From assembly GCA_947462995.1 (NCBI GenBank), contig CANHUG010000005.1, positions 1 through 35,364 on the forward strand: 35,364 bases of DNA. Reading direction: 5' to 3'. A program made the position numbers and the translations under genes. Shown one piece after another: positions 27,852 through 35,105 of this stretch. This stretch comes from Verrucomicrobiales bacterium. Its GTDB lineage: Bacteria > Verrucomicrobiota > Verrucomicrobiia > Verrucomicrobiales > V1-33. The notes under the pieces are model-generated. The model was not told the DNA's origin and searched no databases. It saw only the letters and a program-made list of their open reading frames with translations. How positions within the stretch are numbered: the first letter of the stretch is position 1; the number at the start of each line of letters is the position of its first letter.

Positions 27852-28841
27852 ATGTCCGAACCCGCCATCCTCGTCGAAAACCTCCAGCGCCACTTCGGCC
27901 AGCTCCGCGCCGTCGACGGGGTCTCCTTCTCCATCGACCAGGGCCGCGTCGTCGGCTTCGTCGGCGCCAACGGCGCTGGCAAAACCACCACCATGCGCAT
28001 CCTCGCCACCCTCGACTACCCCTCCTCAGGCAGGGCTTCCGTCATGGGTCACAATGTCGTCCTCTACCCAGCCGACATCCGCAGGCTCCTCGGCTGGGTC
28101 CCCGACAGCTTCGGCACCTACGAAAACATGACGGTGCTCGAATACCTCGACTTCTACGCCCGCGCCCTCGGCTTCCGCGGTGCCGACCGTCTCTCCCGCA
28201 TCGACGACGTCGTCGCCTTCACCGACCTCGGCCCTCTCGCCGACCGTCTCATCAACAAGCTCTCCAAAGGCCAGAGCCAGCGTCTCTGTCTCGGCCGCGC
28301 CCTCATCCATGACCCCAAGGTCCTCATCATGGACGAACCCGCCGCAGGCCTCGACCCAAGAGCCCGCGTCGAACTCAAACGCCTCATCCGCATCCTCGCC
28401 GATGAAGGCAAAACCATCCTCATCTCCTCACACATCCTCTCCGAACTCGGCGAAATGTGCGACACCCTCCTCTTCATCGACAAGGGCCGCATCGTCCACC
28501 ACGGCAGCGCCGACAGCCTCAAACGCGCCGAACGGGAATTCACCCTCATCGGCGTCGAAACCTCAGGCAACCCAGCCGCCCTCTTCGAATGGGCCCTCAC
28601 CGCACCCATGGTCTCCCTCGACGAGGAACGCCGCTCCGGAGCCCGCCTCCGCATCGATAGCCTCGAACCCGATGTCATCGCCGGCGTCCTCCGCAAACTC
28701 GTCTCCGACGGCATCCCCGTCACCGACTTCCATCGCGAGGAACGCAATCTCGAAGACGCCTTCATCGACATGCTCGGCCGCATCGAAAAAGGCCAGCAGG
28801 CCGTCTCCTCCCCTCCCCCACTCTCTATCCCCCCATCCTAG
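27852..28841 (+). CDS. ABC transporter ATP-binding protein
   Basis: Walker A 'GANGAGKTTTMRIL', signature 'LSKGQSQRLCLGRALIHDPKVLIMDEPAAGLDP'. Confidence 0.95.
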   Translation: MSEPAILVENLQRHFGQLRAVDGVSFSIDQGRVVGFVGANGAGKTTTMRILATLDYPSSGRASVMGHNVVLYPADIRRLLGWVPDSFGTYENMTVLEYLDFYARALGFRGADRLSRIDDVVAFTDLGPLADRLINKLSKGQSQRLCLGRALIHDPKVLIMDEPAAGLDPRARVELKRLIRILADEGKTILISSHILSELGEMCDTLLFIDKGRIVHHGSADSLKRAEREFTLIGVETSGNPAALFEWALTAPMVSLDEERRSGARLRIDSLEPDVIAGVLRKLVSDGIPVTDFHREERNLEDAFIDMLGRIEKGQQAVSSPPPLSIPPS

Positions 28842-28861
28842 CAACACCGTCCCAGCCTTGT
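28839..28861. repeat. Direct repeat R, copy 1 (TAGCAACACCGTCCCAGCCTTGT), overlapping the ABC-ATPase stop codon
   Basis: 22/23 identical to 29032-29054. Confidence 0.8.
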
Positions 28862-28915
28862 TTCCTCGCCAGCCTCCCCCTAATCCCAACGGCCCAAAGG
28901 GCCCAAAGAACCCAG

Positions 28916-28984
28916 CCCAGGGACGACGCAACGCGAAGGCCCTGGGATCACACGATATCAATTCCCTGCGCCCCAGCGGGGCGC
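28916..28984. repeat. Composite two-hairpin interspersed element (CCCAGGG..CCCTGGG then GCGCCCC-AGC-GGGGCGC)
   Basis: CCCAGGG 28916-28922 / CCCTGGG 28940-28946; GCGCCCCAGCGGGGCGC 28968-28984; intergenic. Confidence 0.7.
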
Positions 28985-29031
28985 TAGAGCTCCCTTACTA
29001 GCACACCTCAAGAACACAGCCCTCCCCACCG

Positions 29032-29054
29032 TAGCAACACCGTCCCGGCCTTGT
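29032..29054. repeat. Direct repeat R, copy 2 (TAGCAACACCGTCCCGGCCTTGT)
   Basis: 22/23 identical to 28839-28861, 193 bp away. Confidence 0.8.
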
Positions 29055-29099
29055 CTCTGCCGAAGCGACGCACCATCTTCCCCCTAACTCCCCTCCCTC

Positions 29100-29735
29100 T
29101 CACCGCTCGCTCATCGGCGGCACACCCTCCGGCAACCCCGGCACATCCTGCGGCAGCGGCGGCGGCACACCCAGATCCCCGGGAATCGTGTTCGGCAAAT
29201 CCTCCGGCCGGATCACCCCGGGCTCCACCACTAGCGGATTCCCCGCACTCGATCCCTCAGGCAGCGGCGGCTCCACCACCGCCCCAGCCACCGGCTTCCC
29301 CGCCTCCCCGGCTGCCCCGGCCGCCAGCACCGGCACCGGCTCGACCGGCAGCTCCCCGCCCACCGGGATCACCGCATCCCCAGTCGCCGGACTCCCGCTC
29401 ACCACGTCCGCCGCATTGAAATGACCCTTCCGCTCCCGCGTCACCTTCACCTTCCCAGTCACCTCCGCTCCCCTCCGGCAATCCAGCTCCGTCCCCGCAG
29501 GAATACTCACTCCCGTCAGCGCATGCACCAGCACAAAACCCGCCGCCGCATCCGCATACGCCACATCCCCCACCGCCTTCTCCCCCAACCGCCCCTTCGC
29601 CTCCGCCGTCGACGCCGACGCCAGCTTCTCCAGCTCCTTCATCCGCCGCTTCGCCTTCGCCTTCTCATTCAAATTCATCAGATTCCCGCAGCCCGAAACA
29701 GCAGCAGCCACCACCAGCACCAGTACTCTCTTCAT
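29100..29735 (-). CDS. Putative lipoprotein with Pro-rich C-terminus
   Basis: MKRVLVLVVAAAVSGCGNLMNLNEKAKAKRRMKEL: lipobox V-S-G-C; C-terminal 'PPLPQDVPGLPEGVPPMSER'. Confidence 0.75.
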   Translation of the reverse strand: MKRVLVLVVAAAVSGCGNLMNLNEKAKAKRRMKELEKLASASTAEAKGRLGEKAVGDVAYADAAAGFVLVHALTGVSIPAGTELDCRRGAEVTGKVKVTRERKGHFNAADVVSGSPATGDAVIPVGGELPVEPVPVLAAGAAGEAGKPVAGAVVEPPLPEGSSAGNPLVVEPGVIRPEDLPNTIPGDLGVPPPLPQDVPGLPEGVPPMSER

Positions 29736-29758
29736 CACGTCTCTCACAGTCCCCCCTT

Positions 29759-31186
29759 CTACATCCCACCCGGCCACGGGAGCGAGAACGTTTTTACCTG
29801 CCCGTAGAATTTCACCGCCTCCGCCACCCCTTCCTTCACCCCCGGCCCACTCTCCTTGATCCCTCCAAACGGCGTGTGCTCCAATCGCCACGCCGGCACC
29901 TCATTCACCTGCACCATCCCCGTCCGCACCCGCTCCACCACCGCCAGCGCCGACCCGAGATCCCTCGTCATCACCGACGTCGCCAACCCGTACCGCGACT
30001 CATTGCAGATCTCCACCGCCTCATCCAACCCATCCACCGCCACCACCGGCGACAACGGCCCGAACGCTTCCTCCCGCATCAGCGCCGCCGTCCGCGCCAC
30101 CGCCCGCAACACCGTCGGCATCATCAGCGCCCCACGCCTTTCCCCTCCGCACAATACCTCCGCACCGCCCGCCACCGCCTCCCTCACATATTCCTCCAGC
30201 TGCCGCGCCGCCGCCTCGTTGATCACCGTCCCCACCCGCGTCGCCTCATCCCCGGGATCACCCCACGGAAACACCCGCTCCGTCTCCGCCGCCAGCCGCT
30301 CCGCAAACTCCCCAGCCAATCGCCGCGCCACCAGAAACCGCTTCACCGCCGTGCACCGCTGCCCCGAATTCCGGTAACTCCCCTCAGCACCCAACCGCAC
30401 CGCCAGCTCCATGTCCGCATCCTCCAGCACAATCATCTCCGCATTCCCTCCTAACTCATAACACGTCTTTTTCAGCCCAGCCATCCCCGCAATCGCCCGA
30501 CCCGCCCCCGCACTCCCCGTAAACGTCAGCGCCTCAATCCTCCCATCCCTAACCAGCCCGCCCACTACCGGCTCCAGCGGCCCCACCAGACAACTCAGCA
30601 TCCACCCCGGCAATCCCGCCTCGTACAGCAGCGCCGTAAACGTCAGCGCCGTCAGCGGGGTCTTCTCCGACGGCTTCAGAATCAGCGCCGCTCCCGCCGC
30701 AATCGCCGGCCCCACCTTGTGAGCACACTGCGTCAAAGGATGATTGAACGGCGTGATCGCCAGCGCCAGCCGCACCGGCTCCCGCACCGTGAACAACTTC
30801 CGCGCAAACCCCGCAGGCGTCACATCCCCAGGCCACACCATCCCTTCCTCCCGCAACGCCTCCATCGCCGCAAACCTCAGAATCATCCCCGCCCGCGACG
30901 CCTCACCACGACAGTCAAACGCACTCAATCCCGTCTCCAGCCGGATCAACCGCGCATGCTCCTCCACCCGCGCATCCAGCAGATCCGCCGCTCGCCTCAA
31001 CACCTCCGCTCGCTCATGCCGCGTCAGCCGCTTCCCTCCCCTCAACCCAATCTCCACCGCCCGCTCCGCATCTTCCACCCCACCCATCACCACCTCCCCA
31101 GTCACCGACCCATCCCACGGATAATGCACCGCAAGGCGCTCCCCGGCTCCTAACGGCTCCCCAGCAATCAACGACGACATCAGCAT
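29759..31186 (-). CDS. NAD(P)-dependent aldehyde dehydrogenase family protein
   Basis: 'AITPFNHPLTQCAHKVGPAIAAGAALILKPSEKTPLTAL', 'LTFTGSAGAGRAIAG', 'ELGGNAEMIVLEDADM', 'YRNSGQRCTAVKRFLV', 'EEAFGPLSPVV'. Start uncertain (several in-frame ATGs 31180-31192); 31186 has AGGA 6 nt upstream. Confidence 0.9.
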   Translation of the reverse strand: MLMSSLIAGEPLGAGERLAVHYPWDGSVTGEVVMGGVEDAERAVEIGLRGGKRLTRHERAEVLRRAADLLDARVEEHARLIRLETGLSAFDCRGEASRAGMILRFAAMEALREEGMVWPGDVTPAGFARKLFTVREPVRLALAITPFNHPLTQCAHKVGPAIAAGAALILKPSEKTPLTALTFTALLYEAGLPGWMLSCLVGPLEPVVGGLVRDGRIEALTFTGSAGAGRAIAGMAGLKKTCYELGGNAEMIVLEDADMELAVRLGAEGSYRNSGQRCTAVKRFLVARRLAGEFAERLAAETERVFPWGDPGDEATRVGTVINEAAARQLEEYVREAVAGGAEVLCGGERRGALMMPTVLRAVARTAALMREEAFGPLSPVVAVDGLDEAVEICNESRYGLATSVMTRDLGSALAVVERVRTGMVQVNEVPAWRLEHTPFGGIKESGPGVKEGVAEAVKFYGQVKTFSLPWPGGM

Positions 31187-31212
31187 CCCCATTCCTACAT
31201 CTCTCCCCGAAA

Positions 31213-31250
31213 AAGTGAAAGCGCGCAGCATGGGCTCATGCTGCGCGCTT
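31213..31250 (-). terminator. Rho-independent terminator between the OYE gene and the aldehyde dehydrogenase gene
   Basis: Perfect 14-bp stem AAGCGCGCAGCATG (31219-31232) / CATGCTGCGCGCTT (31237-31250), 4-nt loop; minus-strand exit is TTTCACTTTTT. Confidence 0.8.
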
Positions 31251-31373
31251 CGCGGACACCCCGGATCGGTTTTGTAATGTATTTAACCGGGGAAAAATTC
31301 TCCCCAATCTATCGCACATCTCTTCCCGACCGCATAGCGGCACGCAGTGACACTTCCGTCACCGCCGCCCGCC

Positions 31374-32447
31374 TCAGCCCTCCCCCAGAAACGGATAGTC
31401 CGTGTACCCCGCAGGCCCCGGCGAATAAAACGTCGCCGCATCCGGCACATTCAGCGCCGCTCCCTTCCGGAACCGCTCCGGCAGATCAGGATTCGCCAGA
31501 AACGCCGTCCCGAACGCCACCGCATCCACCTGCCCGCTCGCAATCGCCTGATCCGCCTCCTCCGCCGTATATCCCATGTTAGTCACCAGCGTCCCCGTGT
31601 AATTCTCACGCACCGCACTCACCACATCCCCATGCTGCGCCTGGAAGAAATCCGCTCGCATCAGATGCAGATACGCCAGCCCGCTCCCGCTCAGCCGCTT
31701 CGCCAGCCACGTGCTCAACCCGATCGGATCGCTGTCCACCATGCTGTTGTAGCTGTTCAACGGCGACAGCCGCACCCCCACCCGACCACTCCCCCACACC
31801 GACGACACCGCCTCCGTCACCTCCAGCAGCAACCGCGCCCGGTTCTCCACCACCCCACCGTACGGCCCGCTCCGCCGATTGCTCCCGTCCCGCAGAAACT
31901 CATCCAGCAGATACCCGTTCGCCCCGTGAATCTCCACGCCGTCAAACCCAGCCGCCTTCGCATTCGCCGCCGCCAGCCGGAACCCTTCCACAATCCCCGG
32001 AATCTCCTCATCCCCCAACTCCCGCGGCGTCACATAAGGCTGCTTCCCCTGCGGCGTATGCACCTCATCCCCCACAATCGGAAGCGCACTCGGTGCCACC
32101 GGCTCTTTCCCATCGTTCAGCAACGGATGACACGCCCGACCCCCATGCCACAACTGCAGAAAAATCCGCCCGCCCTTCGCATGCACCGCCTCCGTCGTCA
32201 GCTGCCACCCAGCCACCTGCGCCTCGTTGTAAATCCCCGGCTCCATCCAGAACGACGAATTCCCCTCCATCACCATCGTCGCCTCCGCAATCAGCAGCCC
32301 CGCCGTCGCACGCTGCGCATAATGCTCCGCAATCAACGCCCCCGGCACATGCCCGGGCTCCGCACGGCAACGCGTCAGCGGCGCCATCAGAATTCGGTTC
32401 GGCAGCGTCACCGCTCCAGCCTGCAGGGGTTTGAAAAGATGTTCCAT
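31374..32447 (-). CDS. Old Yellow Enzyme family NADH:flavin oxidoreductase / alkene reductase
   Basis: Start MEHLFKPLQAGAVTLPNRILMAPLTRCRA (32447); 'FLQLWHGGRACHP', 'AGFDGVEIHGANGYLLDEFLRDGSNRRSGPYGGVVENRARLLLEV', 'VDAVAFGTAFLANPDLPERF'. Confidence 0.95.
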   Translation of the reverse strand: MEHLFKPLQAGAVTLPNRILMAPLTRCRAEPGHVPGALIAEHYAQRATAGLLIAEATMVMEGNSSFWMEPGIYNEAQVAGWQLTTEAVHAKGGRIFLQLWHGGRACHPLLNDGKEPVAPSALPIVGDEVHTPQGKQPYVTPRELGDEEIPGIVEGFRLAAANAKAAGFDGVEIHGANGYLLDEFLRDGSNRRSGPYGGVVENRARLLLEVTEAVSSVWGSGRVGVRLSPLNSYNSMVDSDPIGLSTWLAKRLSGSGLAYLHLMRADFFQAQHGDVVSAVRENYTGTLVTNMGYTAEEADQAIASGQVDAVAFGTAFLANPDLPERFRKGAALNVPDAATFYSPGPAGYTDYPFLGEG

Positions 32448-32525
32448 AGTGCCCCCATCCAGCCACGCTCCCCGCCACACGCAATCGCACTTGCCACCCA
32501 ACCCCACAAGCCCCCCCCGTTCCAG

Positions 32526-32546
32526 CAGCCGAAGGCTCTGGACTGC
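32526..32546. repeat. Interspersed repeat B, copy 2 (CAGCCGAAGGCTCTGGACTGC)
   Basis: 20/21 match to 24219-24239. Confidence 0.6.
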
Positions 32547-32560
32547 TGTCAGAATTACAG

Positions 32561-32594
32561 CTCTCCCTGCGCACGGAGTGCGCCTGCCAGCACC
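32561..32594. repeat. Interspersed repeat C, copy 1 (CTCTCCCTGCGCACGGAGTGCGCCTGCCAGCACC)
   Basis: Matches 34600-34633 region CTCTCCCAGCGCACCGAGTGCACCTGCCACACC with few differences. Confidence 0.6.
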
Positions 32595-32687
32595 CCTCCG
32601 AAAAAGCCCTTCCCACAAGCCTCAAAGTAGCCAGGCCGTCCCGCCCTCGCTCTCCCACCCCCCACTCACCAGTCGTCCGCAAAGTGG

Positions 32688-32706
32688 CACAGGCATCTTG
32701 CCTGTG
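32688..32706. repeat. Interspersed palindrome A, copy 1 (CACAGGCA-TCT-TGCCTGTG)
   Basis: Perfect 8-bp stem, 3-nt loop; related copies at 34398-34416 and 34457-34475, each preceded by AAAGT(G/T)(G/A). Confidence 0.8.
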
Positions 32707-32729
32707 ACCCCAATGCCAAAGTCCCCCGC

Positions 32730-34295
32730 TCACCAATCGTCCGTCCGGAACGGCGACGCCGGCAATCCCGCCCGGTTATATAGATTCGCCCCCTCCGGAT
32801 TGCTGCAGAACGCATACCGCACCGCCACCGGCACCGCCACCTCCGCCGCACTGACCACCACCGTCTCCCCGTCAATCACCGCATCAGCCCACACCCACTT
32901 CCGGTCCGCCCCAGCCACCGCAAACCGCCGCAGCTTCGCCCCGCCCTCCTCCACCACCGCCGCCCGACCTTCCTTCTTCCCAGCCATCAACCCACCACCG
33001 GGATAATCAAAAAACACCCGCGCCTTCCCACCCTCCACCTCCAGCTTCCGGAACAACGGCCCGCTCACCGTCACCCCACTCTTCCCATACACCCCAGCCA
33101 GCGCCCACAACGCCAGCCGCTCCCCCACATCCGCCTTGTTCTTCGGGTGAATGTCCTCCGCATCCCCTAAATCAATCGCACTAGCCATCCCCGTGTGCGG
33201 AATCGTCAGACACCGACGCTGCACATCGCGGATATACCCCCACTCCCCTCCCGCAGGATTCATGTCAGGCTTCTGCCACGCCGCCAGCTGCACAAAGTAA
33301 AACGGCAGCTCCGCATCCCCGAACCACTTCCGCCAGTCCGCCACCATCGCCGCCTTCTTCTCCAGATACAGATTCCCATCCGCATTGTTCTCCCCCTGAT
33401 ACCACAACACCCCCCGCAGCGCCATCGGCACCAATGGCGCAATATGCCCGTGATGCAGCGTCACACACCGCGGCCGGTGCCTCCGCTCCCCAAACGGATA
33501 CTCCGGAAACTCCGGCGGCATCGGCAGATCCACCCCCCGCTCCTTCGCCGCCCGACTCTCCGCCAGCCACGCCTCCAGCGGCCCCATCGCCTCCCCTAAC
33601 TCCTTCCGGTACTCCACCAGCGATTCCCTCATCAACCTCGCATACGGCTCCAATGCCGGGGTCTTCAGCAGGGTCTCCTCCGCCATCCACAACTCAATGT
33701 TCGTCCCCCCCACCGCATTCGTCAGCAATCCAATCGGCACCCCCGTCTCCGCCTGCACCCGCCGCGCAAAGTAAAACCCCACCGCACTGAAATTCCCCGC
33801 CGTCCCCGGCCCGCACACGCTCCAACTCCCCTTCACATCACGCTGCGGCCGACTCGCAAACTGATACTCCGTCCGAAAATGCCGGATCATCGGCAAATCC
33901 GCCGCACGAATGTCCTCAGGCACCCCGCAACCCCCAAGCCCCCAGTCCATGTTCGACTGCCCGCTGCACATCCACACATCCCCCAGCAACACATCCTTCA
34001 CCTCCACCACACTGCTCCCACTCACCCGCAGCGTCTGCCCAACCTTCGACACCGGCTGCGCCCCAAGCCTCACCTCCCACCGCCCATCACCACCAGCCAC
34101 CGCCTCCCCCTTCTCCTTCCCAAACTCCACCACCACCCGCTCCCCCGGCTCACCCCACCCCCACACCGGCAACACCCGGTCACGCTGCAACACCACATGA
34201 TCCCCAAACACCGCCGGCAACTTCACCGCCGCTCCCACCGGCCCAGCCAGCAAACCCAGCACCACCATCCCAGCTCTCATGCGCATGTTTCTCAT
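32730..34295 (-). CDS. Sialate O-acetylesterase (SGNH-type)
   Basis: Start at MRNMRMRAGMVVLGLLAGPVGAAVKLPAVFGDHVVLQRD (34295); 'VLLGDVWMCSGQSNMDW', 'GVPIGLLTNAVGGTNIELWM', 'LRGVLWYQGENNAD'. Confidence 0.94.
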   Translation of the reverse strand: MRNMRMRAGMVVLGLLAGPVGAAVKLPAVFGDHVVLQRDRVLPVWGWGEPGERVVVEFGKEKGEAVAGGDGRWEVRLGAQPVSKVGQTLRVSGSSVVEVKDVLLGDVWMCSGQSNMDWGLGGCGVPEDIRAADLPMIRHFRTEYQFASRPQRDVKGSWSVCGPGTAGNFSAVGFYFARRVQAETGVPIGLLTNAVGGTNIELWMAEETLLKTPALEPYARLMRESLVEYRKELGEAMGPLEAWLAESRAAKERGVDLPMPPEFPEYPFGERRHRPRCVTLHHGHIAPLVPMALRGVLWYQGENNADGNLYLEKKAAMVADWRKWFGDAELPFYFVQLAAWQKPDMNPAGGEWGYIRDVQRRCLTIPHTGMASAIDLGDAEDIHPKNKADVGERLALWALAGVYGKSGVTVSGPLFRKLEVEGGKARVFFDYPGGGLMAGKKEGRAAVVEEGGAKLRRFAVAGADRKWVWADAVIDGETVVVSAAEVAVPVAVRYAFCSNPEGANLYNRAGLPASPFRTDDW

Positions 34296-34354
34296 CCCCC
34301 CACCATGCACCCACAACCCCCCGCAGCAAGCAAAGTGACAAAGCCTTCCACCCA

Positions 34355-34481
34355 GTGACCTCCAAATCAGCCTCTCCTTCTGGCCCCGCCAAAGTGGCAC
34401 GGGCGTCCCGCCTGTGACCTCCAAATCAGCCTCTCCTTCTGGCCCCGCCAAAGTTACACAGGCGTCCCGCCTGCGACCTCC
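34355..34481. repeat. 59-bp tandem repeat, two full units plus a partial third, carrying palindrome A copies 2 and 3
   Basis: GTGACCTCCAAATCAGCCTCTCCTTCTGGCCCCGCCAAAGT... starts at 34355 and 34414; partial GCGACCTCC at 34473; period 59. Confidence 0.88.
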
Positions 34482-34497
34482 ACGAGAACACGCCCCC

Positions 34498-34594
34498 GTC
34501 CCGTAGGGACGACCGGTAACCAGCCGGGGGTGCCGCGAGCCACTCGCGGTACCCCCAGTTCCCAACACCATACCAAAGGACCCCGTTGGGGTCC
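34498..34594. repeat. Cluster of three hairpin-forming palindromes
   Basis: GTCCC-GTA-GGGAC (34498-34510); GGGGGTGCCGCGAG-CCA-CTCGCGGTACCCCC (34526-34556, 14-bp stem with one G-T wobble); GGACCCC-GTT-GGGGTCC (34578-34594). Confidence 0.8.
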
Positions 34595-34599
34595 CCCCC

Positions 34600-34633
34600 C
34601 TCTCCCAGCGCACCGAGTGCACCTGCCACACCC
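34600..34633. repeat. Interspersed repeat C, copy 2
   Basis: CTCTCCCAGCGCACCGAGTGCACCTGCCACACCC; see 32561-32594. Confidence 0.6.
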
Positions 34634-34663
34634 TCGCCCAACACCCCACTCCCCACCCGCACA

Positions 34664-34713
34664 TCTGTCTTACACACAGTTGGTCGGGGGTTCGAATCCC
34701 TCTCCGCGCACCA
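34664..34713 (+). tRNA. Truncated tRNA: 3' portion of tRNA-Val(TAC), anticodon arm to CCA; no 5' half or D arm present
   Basis: CTGT-CTTACAC-ACAG anticodon stem-loop (anticodon TAC at 34671-34673), variable loop TGGTC, T arm GGGGG-TTCGAAT-CCCTC, acceptor 3' strand TCCGCGC, discriminator A, CCA. The complementary 5' acceptor strand GCGCGGA is not found upstream. Confidence 0.78.
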
Positions 34714-34714
34714 T

Positions 34715-34747
34715 TGCATAACCCACCCTCCCTAAACGGGTTATGCA
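34715..34747. other. Inverted repeat TGCATAACCC ... GGGTTATGCA immediately 3' of the tRNA fragment
   Basis: Perfect 10-bp arms at 34715-34724 and 34738-34747, 13-nt loop. Could be a terminator or recombination-site component. Confidence 0.7.
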
Positions 34748-34796
34748 GACGAAAACTGGCCCGGAATGCCCGGATTCTCGCCCTAACAACCGCCCG

Positions 34797-34818
34797 TGGT
34801 GACAAATTGGTGACAAAC
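34797..34818. repeat. Tandem 11-bp direct repeat TGGTGACAAAT/TGGTGACAAAC
   Basis: 10/11 identity between 34797-34807 and 34808-34818, upstream of the putative integrase. Confidence 0.75.
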
Positions 34819-35105
34819 TACGTACCCAAGATTGCCACGAAGGCACTTCTTGCTAGGCAATCCGCCCGCTCCCCGGGCTGACCGCCTTCCCGGCACCCCC
34901 GTTCCACCACTCGGCAAAATGGTGTCCAATCGGTTTCCCGTCCGCGGCCTCGGATGCCATCTTCAAGTTTCCTCCTCATCCGCCATCCACGGAACCCATG
35001 AAGCATCAACGAGTTACCGATCCCCCAGACCCTCCTCCACCCATCCCATGGCCGCCTGCGCCCCGCTCCGCCCGTACAGCTGTTTTCGACACAACTGTAC
35101 AGCGC

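Noticed and set aside
31263-31293. AT-rich GGATCGGTTTTGTAATGTATTTAACCGG, possible dif-like site (TAATGTAT core)
   Set aside because: Only the central part resembles a XerCD site, the outer arms do not, and it is ~15 kb from the skew switch; kept only as something to test if a terminus is confirmed.
34355-34481. CRISPR-like array
   Set aside because: Only two full units with identical 'spacers' and a palindromic core; no unique spacers and no cas genes in the window.
34426-34719. 97-aa minus ORF 'CAERDSNPRPTVCKTD...'
   Set aside because: Typical spurious ORF from the antisense of a tRNA T arm and anticodon arm; used instead as support for the tRNA fragment.
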